Source of the DNA: Bacteroidota bacterium | GTDB taxonomy: Bacteria; Bacteroidota; Bacteroidia; AKYH767-A; 2013-40CM-41-45 | Direction: 5' to 3' | DNA: 64,000 nt | Assembly (NCBI GenBank): GCA_016720935.1 | Contig: JADKJP010000007.1 | Span: 1-64,000, forward strand | Part shown: one piece after another, positions 53,008-62,707 of the stretch | How the letters are laid out: each line of letters begins with the position of its first letter | Numbering within the stretch: the first letter of the stretch is position 1 | Notes under the pieces: model-generated | Database searches by the model: none | Told to the model about the DNA's origin: nothing | The model's input: only the letters and a program-made list of their open reading frames with translations | Position numbers and translations under genes: made by a program

Positions 53008-54612
53008 TCAACGAATGATATATTCTTCGTGTGGCATCATCTTATCCCAGGTTGAACTTGCATTTATGGTTATCTTGTAGTTTGTGCAATCACAAAATAA
53101 ATTCTTTCCTCTCACAAAGCAGCTGCGACTGCTGGTTATGCACAATTCTTTTGAATCATAGACAATTCCTTCATAACGGATTTCATTCTTTTCAAATCCA
53201 AACTTATTTCCGAGCTGATATCCGAAGGACCATGAAGTACCCGAAACCCAGTCCGGAACATAGTAAACCATTGCCCAGGCTTCTTTCTCAATTTGATTTA
53301 AAGGTGTGTAAATAACATGATAACCATCTGACATTCGGGCAAAAGTCCATTGTGTACCTCCCCGATCCGCATTGTAAGTAGTATACAATTTGCGGGAACC
53401 TCTGAGTGCCTTAACGGCACAGGCTAATTCCTTCACTTCATTTCGTTTGTCTGACATGCCAAGAGTTTCATCAAATCTGAAATTCTCCATAGCTGAAGTG
53501 TCTACTCTTGTAAATTTGGTGAATGACTGGAAGTAAATATCATTCAACTGGTCGATGTCAAAGAAGTCAAAGCCTGTATTTAAATTGTTCTGATAATCCG
53601 ACAAAGCCCACCGATCCTCTTTTTTTAACCAGACATGTTCATGATCTTCGAAATAAATGTCCTGGTAAACCGCAGGAATCACCATCCTTGAATAACTGTC
53701 CATCAGTCCGAATAAACTGTCTACCTGTACTATAATTCTCTCGTTATATGTTTCAATGATCTTATAAGGCAAATTATTTTCCGGATGCATAAAATCCTGT
53801 GTCAGAATTTTATTTCCGTCGAGAGTTTTGAGATAAAAAATTCCTGATTCCAGTCGCTTTATATCCGCATATTCTTCACTTAGTTCCCCGGTAATCAGAT
53901 TAAAGCCGACTTTATTCCCACCTTTATTGCAGATTGCTGCATCTCCGTTAATGAATATTTCCCGGTGGCCATTTACGTATCTGAAACATTCCAAGTTTGG
54001 GTGTGGAGCACAATCATATTCAACAGGAAGAATATATTTTTCCTTCAGCAAAGAATACAAGCCAATTTTATTTCCAATCTTAACCGAAACCAGATCTCTA
54101 TGAATTGTTGAATTGATATTGACTCCGTATTTGTACTCTTCTTCACACTGTTGGTTTTTCCCATGTGACTTGTCCACCATCCACTTCTTTAATTTGATCA
54201 ATTCATGACCATTCGAATTGACAATACCAATACTATCTTCAACTGAGAATAAATAATATTTGTTGTAATTCCCGTGCAAACGATCAATCCGTTGGTAACG
54301 CATTGGTACTACTACCTGACCCGTTGTATCAATCAACCCGATACGTTTTTTTCTTTCTTTGATTTCCAGAACTCCATTTTTACTATTTTCAATTTCCGCT
54401 TTCCGATCTGCCGAAGTGTACAACATTTTTATTTCCGCGAATCCGTCTTTGAATGTGGAAATTTCATAAGGTTCATCGAAGCGATTGAGAAGGTTCACTT
54501 TCGCATAAAATTGTTTGTGTTCAGGATCATAATACCCTTCAAGACTTTGCTGTGCCTTCGAATTCAGATTGAAAATAAAAAGCAAGACAAGCAGATATGT
54601 CCGAATACTCAT
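53008..54612 (-). CDS. secreted protein with WG-like repeats
   Basis: 534 residues with signal peptide (about 1-20, NLNSKAQQ). Weak WG-type repeats: FKDGFAEIKML with KKRIGLIDTTGQVVVPMRYQRIDRL at about 55-105, KIGLYSLLKEKYILPVEYD near 190, and LFGLMDSYSRMVIPAVYQDIYF near 300. The C-terminal about 150 residues do not match anything I know. WG proteins are often surface or periplasmic and of unknown role. It is the last gene of a minus-strand series after the S8 protease, with a 52-base gap. Confidence 0.75.
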   Translation of the reverse strand: MSIRTYLLVLLFIFNLNSKAQQSLEGYYDPEHKQFYAKVNLLNRFDEPYEISTFKDGFAEIKMLYTSADRKAEIENSKNGVLEIKERKKRIGLIDTTGQVVVPMRYQRIDRLHGNYNKYYLFSVEDSIGIVNSNGHELIKLKKWMVDKSHGKNQQCEEEYKYGVNINSTIHRDLVSVKIGNKIGLYSLLKEKYILPVEYDCAPHPNLECFRYVNGHREIFINGDAAICNKGGNKVGFNLITGELSEEYADIKRLESGIFYLKTLDGNKILTQDFMHPENNLPYKIIETYNERIIVQVDSLFGLMDSYSRMVIPAVYQDIYFEDHEHVWLKKEDRWALSDYQNNLNTGFDFFDIDQLNDIYFQSFTKFTRVDTSAMENFRFDETLGMSDKRNEVKELACAVKALRGSRKLYTTYNADRGGTQWTFARMSDGYHVIYTPLNQIEKEAWAMVYYVPDWVSGTSWSFGYQLGNKFGFEKNEIRYEGIVYDSKELCITSSRSCFVRGKNLFCDCTNYKITINASSTWDKMMPHEEYIIR

Positions 54613-54664
54613 AGTGTAAGTGGGAATGGAAATCAGAAGGAAATTCAGCTATCAAAGACTACAT

Positions 54665-56317
54665 TCAAATCTTCACGATCTTTCGTAAATAAGATTTTGT
54701 CTTCGAAACAACACGGACAAAATAAATTCCTTTGCGCAGTTCATTCAGCGAAGGGAAAGTGACGATTGTTGATTTTCCACCTGCAACTTCATTTGATATA
54801 GTCTGAACTTCCCTTCCCAATTCATCAATTATACTCAATTGAATGGTCTGATTAATTCCGGAATAAAAACTGATTTCAAAATTCTGATTAAATGGATTCG
54901 GATAAACACTCAGTAGATTGTCTTCACCGGAACGATTAATGATTGTTCCACCCAGCAACAGATCCGCAACAATAAAGTTAGGGATACCATAACCCAGAGA
55001 ATCTCCCGGGTTGTTGTAATAATTTGCACTGGCTTCGATAGCATGGAGTACTTCCATATTTGTTTTCAAAGGATGTGCCTGCCACAAACAAGCCGCTGCT
55101 CCGGCAAGAACCGGACAAGCGAAGGAAGTACCGCTTCCTCCACCGATAGTACCATCGGAATATGAAATTGTGGTTGAGGATCCTTTGGCAGCAACATTTG
55201 GTTTTATATCACCATCAGAAGCCGGTCCCCAACTGCTGAACCCTGATTTGTAGCCAAACTCGTCTACCGACGCCACACTAAGCACACTATCTGCATCGGA
55301 TGGAGCGGAGATATAATGCCATGGAGAATTTCCCGAATTGCCTGCACTGACTAAAATCAACATTCCCTTTGAGGCGGCAATATCAGCACCCAAGCTGGAA
55401 GGACAGGTATTTCCATTCATATCAGCGTAGGTGTGACTCTTTGTTGTATCCTCGAAAGTAGAATAGCCCAGGGAAGACGAAATCATGTCCGCTCCTACGC
55501 TATCCGCGAATTCAGCTGCGGAAATCCAATTGTATTCTTCTATAATATTTTCGGTTGGATCATCTTCTGATCTCAGCAACCAGAATGATGCATGTGGCGC
55601 AGTTCCGACCAATTGTCCGGGGACATTTCCCGCAATACAAGAGAGTACTGACATGCCATGCGAATTATCCTCATAAACGGAAGCTTCATCAGCTACAAAA
55701 TCCCAGGTACCCAAAATTTGTCCGGCTGATCGGATACTGTCAAATGGTGCAAGTTGATCTACAGAAAAGAAACCGGCATCCAGCACAGCGATGGTCATTC
55801 CTTCGCCTTTAAATCCCGCGTCATGTAAATATTCACCATTCATCAGATGAATCTGATTAAATGACATTCCATAATCCAGGCTCTGAGAACGAGCAAGGGA
55901 TGCTGTTGAATTGTAAGGAACTCCGCCGGTTTTAAATTTACTTTTCCCATGTGAATTTGGGCGCATCCGGTTTACTGTTGTACTGCTAATTACATAGGGA
56001 AGAGCGGAAATTGCCTGGAGCTGAGTTGAATCACATTCGACTGTTACACCGTTCATCCATTTCGAACGTGTAAGTATTCTGGCTCCGGTATTCTGAACAC
56101 CCAGAACGTATGAGGGATTTACTGGAAGATCATTATCGACGATTGCGATGTTTTGTTGTGCTCTTCTGGCAATTGCCTTTGCAGACAAATAATCCGAAGG
56201 AACAGAAATGGAATAAGGTGAATTCAATTTATCCGCGAAGCGAATGAAATGCTTTGTATGTGATTGTGCCAGGCTCAGACAAGGAATGAACAAGAGGCAC
56301 ATGAGTCTTCCAAACAT
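54665..56317 (-). CDS. S8 family serine protease with T9SS sorting domain
   Basis: 550 residues. Signal peptide (about 1-18) and a propeptide-like region to about 170. The subtilase catalytic triad is Asp180 (IAVLDAGFF), His220 (NSHGMSVLSCIAG) and Ser398 (GGGSGTSFACP), with oxyanion Asn327 (SAGNSGNSPW). A type A sorting domain forms the last about 75 residues (LLSVYPNPFNQNFEISFYSG; GIYFVRVVSKTKSYLRKIVKI). It is a surface or secreted protease. It starts 3 bases after the lipoprotein gene upstream, within the alkB operon. Confidence 0.94.
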   Translation of the reverse strand: MFGRLMCLLFIPCLSLAQSHTKHFIRFADKLNSPYSISVPSDYLSAKAIARRAQQNIAIVDNDLPVNPSYVLGVQNTGARILTRSKWMNGVTVECDSTQLQAISALPYVISSTTVNRMRPNSHGKSKFKTGGVPYNSTASLARSQSLDYGMSFNQIHLMNGEYLHDAGFKGEGMTIAVLDAGFFSVDQLAPFDSIRSAGQILGTWDFVADEASVYEDNSHGMSVLSCIAGNVPGQLVGTAPHASFWLLRSEDDPTENIIEEYNWISAAEFADSVGADMISSSLGYSTFEDTTKSHTYADMNGNTCPSSLGADIAASKGMLILVSAGNSGNSPWHYISAPSDADSVLSVASVDEFGYKSGFSSWGPASDGDIKPNVAAKGSSTTISYSDGTIGGGSGTSFACPVLAGAAACLWQAHPLKTNMEVLHAIEASANYYNNPGDSLGYGIPNFIVADLLLGGTIINRSGEDNLLSVYPNPFNQNFEISFYSGINQTIQLSIIDELGREVQTISNEVAGGKSTIVTFPSLNELRKGIYFVRVVSKTKSYLRKIVKI

Positions 56318-56320
56318 GAC

Positions 56321-57058
56321 TTACCTTTTATAGTTTATTACTTTTAATTGATACTCTACTCCATTCAGAATCAAAACAAGTCCGGAAGGAAGGTGAACAG
56401 TGTTCAGGCTGTCTTGTTGTTTGAATACCATTCCTACATGATTAGCATAAATTTCCTTTTTCAAAATCCGGTTGACATTTGATGTAAAATCATTTTGGAT
56501 GACCGTCACCGACGAATCGAAATTCAAACCATTTAAAGAGAATGGAACATGAATATCCTGGTAGAAATAATCTTCTTCAATAAAATAATTATACGCGTTC
56601 CCATTCCAGGTTTTTCTTTCATTAATGGGAAATGAAAGTTTTACAAAACGGATATTGTCTTCAACTCTCTGCGCGGAAGTATTTGTCATTTTTGCAGTCC
56701 ATAGATTCAGAAAATCCCAGGGAAGTGAATCATTCAATCGTTTGAATCTTGAAATCCGGTAGGCCCAATCCCCTTCCGCGTCCACAAAACCGGAATCAAT
56801 TTCTTCTCTTATCTGGAAAGAGTAATCATCAATGGCAGTATCGAGATTGAATGGATCATCAATATCCAGGTGAACGATGGAATCGGCCTGGTATTCTATC
56901 CAAAATCCCGAGTCGAGCGGAAAATAACCGGCATAGGAATTCTCTATCGAGGGTTGAACGGAATCATCTTTGCAGGATGATAAACATAACAACAGAGCAA
57001 CACCGATCAGGGAAAATGAATTTCCTAAAGAAAAAATGGTATTTCTGTTTTTCATCAT
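56321..57058 (-). CDS. hypothetical lipoprotein
   Basis: About 245 residues. I take the start at 57058 (MMKNRNTIFS), though 57064 and 57055 are also possible. The lipobox is LCLSSC (Cys at about 28-30). The mature part begins DDSVQPSIENSYAGYFPLDSGFWIEYQADSIVHLDIDD, a pattern seen in Bacteroidota lipoproteins with a beta-sandwich fold of unknown function. It lies between alkB (10-base gap) and the S8 protease (3-base gap), so it is in one operon with both. No function can be assigned. Confidence 0.78.
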   Translation of the reverse strand: MMKNRNTIFSLGNSFSLIGVALLLCLSSCKDDSVQPSIENSYAGYFPLDSGFWIEYQADSIVHLDIDDPFNLDTAIDDYSFQIREEIDSGFVDAEGDWAYRISRFKRLNDSLPWDFLNLWTAKMTNTSAQRVEDNIRFVKLSFPINERKTWNGNAYNYFIEEDYFYQDIHVPFSLNGLNFDSSVTVIQNDFTSNVNRILKKEIYANHVGMVFKQQDSLNTVHLPSGLVLILNGVEYQLKVINYKR

Positions 57059-57074
57059 GCTCAAAGTGCCAAGA

Positions 57075-58109
57075 TCAGGCAGCAGATTTTTTGAAATTAT
57101 CCCGATACTCTTTCAAACGTTTATGGATGACATAAAACCAGATTGGTGGAATCAGCGCAAGATAAATAGCTGAAGCATATCCACCCGGAAGAACCGGACT
57201 TTTTTCAAACGTCAGCAAGGTATGATAAGGTTTTGAAGCATAAAAATGGTGGTCGCTATGCCGGCTCAAATCGATCAGGATAAAACGGCTGATGACTTTA
57301 TCGGTTTGCCAGCTATGGGTTTCGTTGACTCTTTCTTTATCAGTTCTGGATAACCCGTAATGTTCGATATAATTGGTGTATTCCAGGAGAAAATTGGCTG
57401 TTAAACTTTGTAAAGCAAATGCAAGTAATGCTATTTTACCTAAAATAAGAGCAATCAAAATATAAAATATACCTGACAAAGTAATATTGACCAATACATA
57501 ATTCCTTGATCCGAAAGGGTTCACACTTTCATTTTTCAGTCTGGCTGATTCTACCTGCCATGCACTGGTCATTTGCCCGAAAACTGATCTGATAAAAAAT
57601 CCATAGAGGTTTTCTCCATATTTCGCTGTAGCAGGATCGCGGTCTGTACCTACCCATTTGTGATGAACACGCAGATGTTCAACATAAAAATAGAAATTAC
57701 TAACACTGAAGAGCAGCAGTTTTCCAAGAACCTGCCAGATTTTTTTCTTCCTGTGTATCATTTCATGGGCAATAATGAGAGAGCTTGATCCTGAATGTAC
57801 TCCTGTCGATAAGGCCATCCAGAAAATTTGCCAGCCTTCAACCTTTCCAGTCTTTATGGCCATGAAAAATGCTGTTAAGGAGAAAACCTGCATTACAAAA
57901 TGAAGAACGAGGATTAAATCAGGGACAAAAGCAGATGCATTCACATCCTGCTTTTTATCTTCCGGGAAAAACCACTCCAAAAAGGCAAGAAAACCAAGGG
58001 AAAAGACCAGGTTCGAAAGCACCCACCATCCGCCAGCCAAGTTACCGGCAACGGTCATGATTCCGGGCAATAAACTCCAGAAATACTTGTAATTACGTGA
58101 CGCCGACAT
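57075..58109 (-). CDS. alkB: alkane 1-monooxygenase (AlkB-like)
   Basis: 344 residues. An integral-membrane di-iron hydroxylase with six hydrophobic helices. Histidine motifs: HEMIHR (115-120), EHLRVHH (144-150), the NYIEHYGL hallmark (246-253) and LSRHSDHH (281-288). The HYG and LxRHSDHH motifs separate AlkB from fatty-acid desaturases. Usual AlkB has EHxxGHH in the second box, and here the Gly is Val. It hydroxylates terminal carbons of medium-chain alkanes with rubredoxin, and no rubredoxin gene is nearby. It is the first gene of a minus-strand operon with a lipoprotein and an S8 protease. Confidence 0.92.
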   Translation of the reverse strand: MSASRNYKYFWSLLPGIMTVAGNLAGGWWVLSNLVFSLGFLAFLEWFFPEDKKQDVNASAFVPDLILVLHFVMQVFSLTAFFMAIKTGKVEGWQIFWMALSTGVHSGSSSLIIAHEMIHRKKKIWQVLGKLLLFSVSNFYFYVEHLRVHHKWVGTDRDPATAKYGENLYGFFIRSVFGQMTSAWQVESARLKNESVNPFGSRNYVLVNITLSGIFYILIALILGKIALLAFALQSLTANFLLEYTNYIEHYGLSRTDKERVNETHSWQTDKVISRFILIDLSRHSDHHFYASKPYHTLLTFEKSPVLPGGYASAIYLALIPPIWFYVIHKRLKEYRDNFKKSAA

Positions 58110-58132
58110 CTTAAGCCTGATCTCTTATTTTA

Positions 58133-58140
58133 CAAATTTA
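58133..58140 (-). promoter_or_regulatory. -7 promoter element (TAAATTTG) of the alkB operon
   Basis: TAnnTTTG match on the minus strand, 24 bases before the alkB start. It lies in the divergent gap 58110-58260. Confidence 0.45.
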
Positions 58141-58260
58141 ATCAATTCCATGAGCTAAGTTGACAGTGTATTGTAACAATTTATCAGACTTTTGTACGTT
58201 GATGACCGCGTTGATTTGATTTGAAATAAGTTGATACCTTTAGCCTGTGAATTGAACTTA

Positions 58261-58923
58261 ATGAGAACGACCCTAACCCTTCTGATTGCATTTTTATTTC
58301 AGGTTTTGAGTGTTTCCGCACAGGAAAAAAATCTTGAAGCCAATGACCTTGTTCAGTTTTCTGGTATCGTTGTTACCAGTGACAGCCTGAATCCGGTTCC
58401 CTACACGAGTATCATGATCAAGAATTCTTACCGTGGAACAGTCGGGGATTATTATGGTTTTTTCTCATTTGTCGCCAAGATGAAAGACACCATTGAATTT
58501 CTTGCCATCGGTTATAAAAAAGCAGTGTTTGTTATCCCTGACACTCTGAGTGACCACCGATGCTCCCTGATACAGTTGTTAAAACCTGATACTATTCTTC
58601 TGCGGGAAGTAGTCATTTTCCCCTGGCCAACCAAAGAACAATTTAAGGAAGCTTTTCTTCGTTTGCATGTACCTGCTGATGATCTCTCCAGAGCTGAAAA
58701 AAACATGGACCCGGGCCGACTTGGAATTTTGTCAGCAGCAATGCCCATGGATGGAAGTATGAATTTCCGGAATTCTATGGAACAGCAAACCAGCAGACTG
58801 TATTATGCAGGTCAGTTACCGCCGAATAATTTATTGAACCCGGTTGCCTGGTCACGTTTTATACAAATGTGGCAAAACGGAGATTTTAAAAGAAAAGACA
58901 AGACACTTAAAGACGACAATTAA
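58261..58923 (+). CDS. carboxypeptidase-like regulatory domain protein
   Basis: 220 residues from the ATG at 58261 (an in-frame upstream start at 58231 lacks support). Signal peptide (about 1-21, SVSAQ). One carboxypeptidase-like beta-sandwich (about 32-110, FSGIVVTSDSLNPVPYTSIMIKNSYRGTVGDYYGFFSFV) and a C-terminal helix-rich extension. It is followed 12 bases later by a TonB receptor with the same domain, so it probably belongs to that import module. Confidence 0.82.
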   Translation: MRTTLTLLIAFLFQVLSVSAQEKNLEANDLVQFSGIVVTSDSLNPVPYTSIMIKNSYRGTVGDYYGFFSFVAKMKDTIEFLAIGYKKAVFVIPDTLSDHRCSLIQLLKPDTILLREVVIFPWPTKEQFKEAFLRLHVPADDLSRAEKNMDPGRLGILSAAMPMDGSMNFRNSMEQQTSRLYYAGQLPPNNLLNPVAWSRFIQMWQNGDFKRKDKTLKDDN

Positions 58924-58935
58924 GCGCGACAGCCT

Positions 58936-61452
58936 ATGATGACGAGAGGCCTCTTCACCTCCCTGCTTTTACTTTTTATTATTTCCGGCTTTAACGTTCA
59001 GGCCCAACAGTCAAGAATCTTTGGAACCGTCAGGGATTCCTCCAATAAACCTGTTTTTGGAGCTACTGTAGCTGTTTTTGGTAAACCAATTGGTGTTTCT
59101 ACTTCAGAAAACGGTAGTTATTCACTCACACTTCCTTCCGGACAAGTATTTAAAGTGGTCTTCAGTTTTACCGGCTTGAAGGCTGATACAGTTATTGTTC
59201 AACTTAATCCGGGAGAAGAAAGAAATATCGATAAGAAACTCCGTGACCGTGTTGTCGAAATGGGAACAGTTGTGATTGAAGAAAGGTCCATGAAGTCATT
59301 GAACCTTACCCGAATCGATCCAAAAGTTGTTTCGGTGATTCCTACTCCAAATCAAAGTATTGAAGATCTGATCAAAACACTTCCGGGTGTTGGTTCAGCA
59401 AATGAACTGAGTTCTTCCTATTCAGTAAGAGGTGGTAACTATGATGAGAACCTGGTTTATGTAAATGATTTTGAAGTCTACCGTCCATTATTGGTACGAT
59501 CCGGACAACAGGAAGGTCTTAGTATCATCAATCCTGACATGGTGGAATCGATCCAGTTTTCTGCCGGAGGTTTTGACGCTGTGTATGGAGACAAACTTTC
59601 CTCAGTCCTGGACATTAAATACCGAAAACCGAAAAAGTTTGCCGGTTCAATCAGCGCCAGTATGCTCGGTGGATCTCTTGAACTCGAAAACCGGAGTAAA
59701 AACAAAAAGTGGTATTACATGGCAGGTGTTCGCCAGAAATCAAATCAATACCTTCTGAATACTTTTGATACCAAGGGTGAATACAAGCCTTCATTTACTG
59801 ACGTACAGTTACTCACCGGTTTTGATTTCAGTAAGAAATTTTCAGTTGAAATTTTTGGGAATTATGCCCGAAACCGATATAATCTTGTTCCGGAATCGAG
59901 AGAAACCAATTTCGGAACCATCAATGACGCGAAACGATTTACCGTTTATTTTGAAGGGCAGGAAATCGACAGATACCAAACATTTACCGGCTCTTTTTCA
60001 GCAACTTACAGGCCGGCAGATAGTATCAAGCTTAAACTCATCGCCAGCGCTTACCGAACTGAGGAAGAAGAGAATTTTGACATCCTCGGCCAGTACTTCC
60101 TGGATCAATTGGAAAATGATTTCGGAAAAGACAATTTCGGAAATGTCGCTTTCAATCTTGGAGTCGGTTCTTTTCTCAATCATGCCAGGAACAAACTGAA
60201 TGCGACAGTTTATAATGCTGAACACAAAGGTGAAATCGTCAGCGACAATTTGTTGTGGCAGTGGGGCGTAAAAGTCCAGCATGAAGAGATTGATGACAAA
60301 CTTCATGAATGGTATTACAACGATTCATCCGGATTTTCCATTCCTTCTCCAAGAGACAGCATCAATCCGATGATCACTTTAAATGATGTGGTTATATCGA
60401 AATCCAATCTCTCTTCGAACCGGATTTCAGGATACATTCAAAACACCTGGCAGATTCTCGATCGGAACAAATTAATTCTGACAACAGGTGTAAGAGCTAA
60501 CTATTGGGATCTGAACGAAGAACTGGTCATCAGTCCACGAGGTTCTGTAACCTTCAAGCCTGATCCTAAAAAGAGCTTGAATGTTCGTGCTGCCGGTGGT
60601 GTGTATTACCAGCCTCCATTTTATCGTGAGCTAAGGGACCTTGATGGTAAACTGCATCCTGAAACCAAAGCGCAGAAATCGATCCATGCAGTGCTTGGAG
60701 CTGATTTCACTTTCCTTGCTCTTGGCCGGGAGTTCAAACTTACATCAGAAGTCTTTTACAAATCGTTAGATCAACTCATCCCTTACAAAGTCGATAATCT
60801 TAGAATCCGTTACCTCCCGAATTTCAGTTCCAAAGGATATGCAAGAGGAATTGATTTTCGTCTGTTTGGTGAATTCGTTCCCGGCGCTGAGTCCTGGGCG
60901 AGTTTATCCATCCTTCAAACGGAAGAAGATGTGAAAGGCGATTTTTATTATGTTCGATACAATGCCGAGGGTGAAGAAATTATTCCCGGCTTTACTTATG
61001 ACAACATCGCTGTTGACAGTACCAAGATTGAACCCGGATATATTCCAAGGCCGGCGGATCAGCGTGTAAATTTTGGCCTTTTCTTCCAGGATTATTTACC
61101 AAAATTCCCAACTTACAAGATGTCCCTGAGTCTGCTTTTTGGAACGGCACTTCCTTTTGGACCTCCGGGAAAAGACCGTTACAAAGACATCCTCCGTACA
61201 CCCACCTACCGACGGGTTGATATCGGCTTCTCGAAACAATTAATCGGGGATGAAGTAAAACATAAACCAAAGGGTAAGTTCCTTGGGAATTTAAAATCTC
61301 TTTGGATAGGAGTTGAAGTGTTCAACCTCCTGCAAGTAAGCAATGTTGCGTCTTACAACTGGGTAACCGACATCAGCAATGCCAGGAGATATGCCATTCC
61401 GAATTATCTCACATCCCGTCAACTGAATGTAAGGGTAAATGCCCATTTCTAG
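58936..61452 (+). CDS. TonB-dependent receptor
   Basis: 838 residues. Signal peptide (about 1-23), carboxypeptidase-like domain (about 26-105, SRIFGTVRDSSNKPVFGATVAVFG), plug (about 125-225, LIKTLPGVGSANELSSSYSVRGGNYDENLVYVNDFEVYRPLLV) and a barrel ending LTSRQLNVRVNAHF with terminal Phe. The plug's GGFDAVYGDKLSSVLDI is family-typical. The substrate is unknown. It forms a compact module with the small gene upstream and the small secreted gene downstream, whose start lies 34 bases past its stop. Confidence 0.93.
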   Translation: MMTRGLFTSLLLLFIISGFNVQAQQSRIFGTVRDSSNKPVFGATVAVFGKPIGVSTSENGSYSLTLPSGQVFKVVFSFTGLKADTVIVQLNPGEERNIDKKLRDRVVEMGTVVIEERSMKSLNLTRIDPKVVSVIPTPNQSIEDLIKTLPGVGSANELSSSYSVRGGNYDENLVYVNDFEVYRPLLVRSGQQEGLSIINPDMVESIQFSAGGFDAVYGDKLSSVLDIKYRKPKKFAGSISASMLGGSLELENRSKNKKWYYMAGVRQKSNQYLLNTFDTKGEYKPSFTDVQLLTGFDFSKKFSVEIFGNYARNRYNLVPESRETNFGTINDAKRFTVYFEGQEIDRYQTFTGSFSATYRPADSIKLKLIASAYRTEEEENFDILGQYFLDQLENDFGKDNFGNVAFNLGVGSFLNHARNKLNATVYNAEHKGEIVSDNLLWQWGVKVQHEEIDDKLHEWYYNDSSGFSIPSPRDSINPMITLNDVVISKSNLSSNRISGYIQNTWQILDRNKLILTTGVRANYWDLNEELVISPRGSVTFKPDPKKSLNVRAAGGVYYQPPFYRELRDLDGKLHPETKAQKSIHAVLGADFTFLALGREFKLTSEVFYKSLDQLIPYKVDNLRIRYLPNFSSKGYARGIDFRLFGEFVPGAESWASLSILQTEEDVKGDFYYVRYNAEGEEIIPGFTYDNIAVDSTKIEPGYIPRPADQRVNFGLFFQDYLPKFPTYKMSLSLLFGTALPFGPPGKDRYKDILRTPTYRRVDIGFSKQLIGDEVKHKPKGKFLGNLKSLWIGVEVFNLLQVSNVASYNWVTDISNARRYAIPNYLTSRQLNVRVNAHF

Positions 61453-61486
61453 ACCTTCGAACATTGAAAAAATCTGCGCTGTCGAA

Positions 61487-61885
61487 ATGAAAAATATTTT
61501 CCGCCTGATTTTGCTTTTTCTTTTTCTTCAGGTCTCTGCATCAGGGCAACAGGTAATTTTCTGTGAAAGTGTGAATGACAATACCGGTGAGCCTTATCAC
61601 GCCAGTTCGTATTTTATTATCGGCAGTAATGGAGGGTCGTTGATGATGTTGTTGAAATTATCCGATGTGATCAATTCGAATACTCTGAAAATTGATGTTT
61701 TCAAAATTGACGAGGAGACAAAAAAAGAGGTTTTTAATAATACAATCAATGCCAATCCACAGCCTCACTTCACCTGGATAAAAAAAGAAATTGAATTTCA
61801 TTTGCCCGGTGAATATGTCGTTTATGTATACGATGCTGTCGATCGTCTTATAGGTGTCGGCAAAGTGCGAATTGTGGTGAGTTGA
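61487..61885 (+). CDS. small secreted protein of unknown function
   Basis: 132 residues from the ATG at 61487, where MKNIFRLILLFLFLQVSASGQQ gives a clean signal peptide. The longer frame from 61439 overlaps the receptor gene. The mature part (about 110 residues) looks like one beta-sandwich: VIFCESVNDNTGEPYHASSYFIIGSNGG and EFHLPGEYVVYVYDAVDRLIGVGKVRIVVS. I do not recognise it. Its position suggests a periplasmic or surface accessory of the TonB receptor. Confidence 0.75.
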   Translation: MKNIFRLILLFLFLQVSASGQQVIFCESVNDNTGEPYHASSYFIIGSNGGSLMMLLKLSDVINSNTLKIDVFKIDEETKKEVFNNTINANPQPHFTWIKKEIEFHLPGEYVVYVYDAVDRLIGVGKVRIVVS

Positions 61886-61888
61886 GTT

Positions 61889-62692
61889 TTACCGGAAAGG
61901 TGAATCCGGCTCTTTCGCCATATGATTGTATACTACCTTATCCATCATCCCCGGAAAAAATTTGTTCAGGAAAACCGTTAGTTTCCCATCTCTTGTCATG
62001 ATGATGTCCCGCTTTCGTCCTTCCACAGCTTTGTAAATTCTGCGAGCGACTTCCTCCGGTTGCATCATCTTCTTTTCATCCCTTGGCGATTCTCCCTGGG
62101 TATTTCCATCAGCGGCCAATGCAGTATTGCGGATATTGGAAGCGGTGAAACCCGGACAAGCTACCAAAACATGTAAACCGGTCTTGAGATTTTCGGTACG
62201 TAATGTCTCTAGAAATCCCTCCATCGCAAATTTGGATGCTGAATAACCTGTTCGTCCGGGCAATCCTTTCTTTCCGGCAATTGAAGATATTCCAACAACG
62301 CTGCCCTTTGATTTTAGTAAATGAGGCAGCGCGTACTTCGTACAATATACTGTTCCCCAAAAATTAATGTCCATCAACTGGCGAATCACATTCAGATCAG
62401 TTTTCTCAAAAACTGCACGCATGGAAATTCCGGCGTTGTTAATCAGTACATCAATACGTCCGAATGTTGCCATGGTCTCTGCCATCAAGCGCTCACAATC
62501 ACTTTCTTTGGAAACATCTGTTGCCACAATGAGAGCCTTCCCTCCTGCTTTTTCAATATCCTTTTTCACGGTTTCCAACTGATCCACTTTTCTGGCAGCG
62601 GCAACCACATTGTATCCGTTCCTCGCGAATTCGATTGCGAGAGATCTGCCAATTCCTGAAGAAGCTCCGGTAACAACAACGACTTTTTCCAT
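61889..62692 (-). CDS. SDR family NAD(P)-dependent oxidoreductase
   Basis: 267 residues. Cofactor motif VVTGASSGIGRSLA (7-20), NNAG at 85-88, and catalytic Ser136/137, Tyr150 and Lys154 (GISSIAGKKGLPGRTGYSASKFAMEG). A classical short-chain dehydrogenase. The substrate is not predictable, although the C-terminal part KLTVFLNKFFPGMMDKVVYNHMAKEP resembles membrane-associated SDRs. It is 15 bases downstream of the FAD-linked oxidase gene on the same strand and may be co-transcribed. Confidence 0.93.
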   Translation of the reverse strand: MEKVVVVTGASSGIGRSLAIEFARNGYNVVAAARKVDQLETVKKDIEKAGGKALIVATDVSKESDCERLMAETMATFGRIDVLINNAGISMRAVFEKTDLNVIRQLMDINFWGTVYCTKYALPHLLKSKGSVVGISSIAGKKGLPGRTGYSASKFAMEGFLETLRTENLKTGLHVLVACPGFTASNIRNTALAADGNTQGESPRDEKKMMQPEEVARRIYKAVEGRKRDIIMTRDGKLTVFLNKFFPGMMDKVVYNHMAKEPDSPFR

Positions 62693-62707
62693 TCTGCCAG
62701 TATTGGA

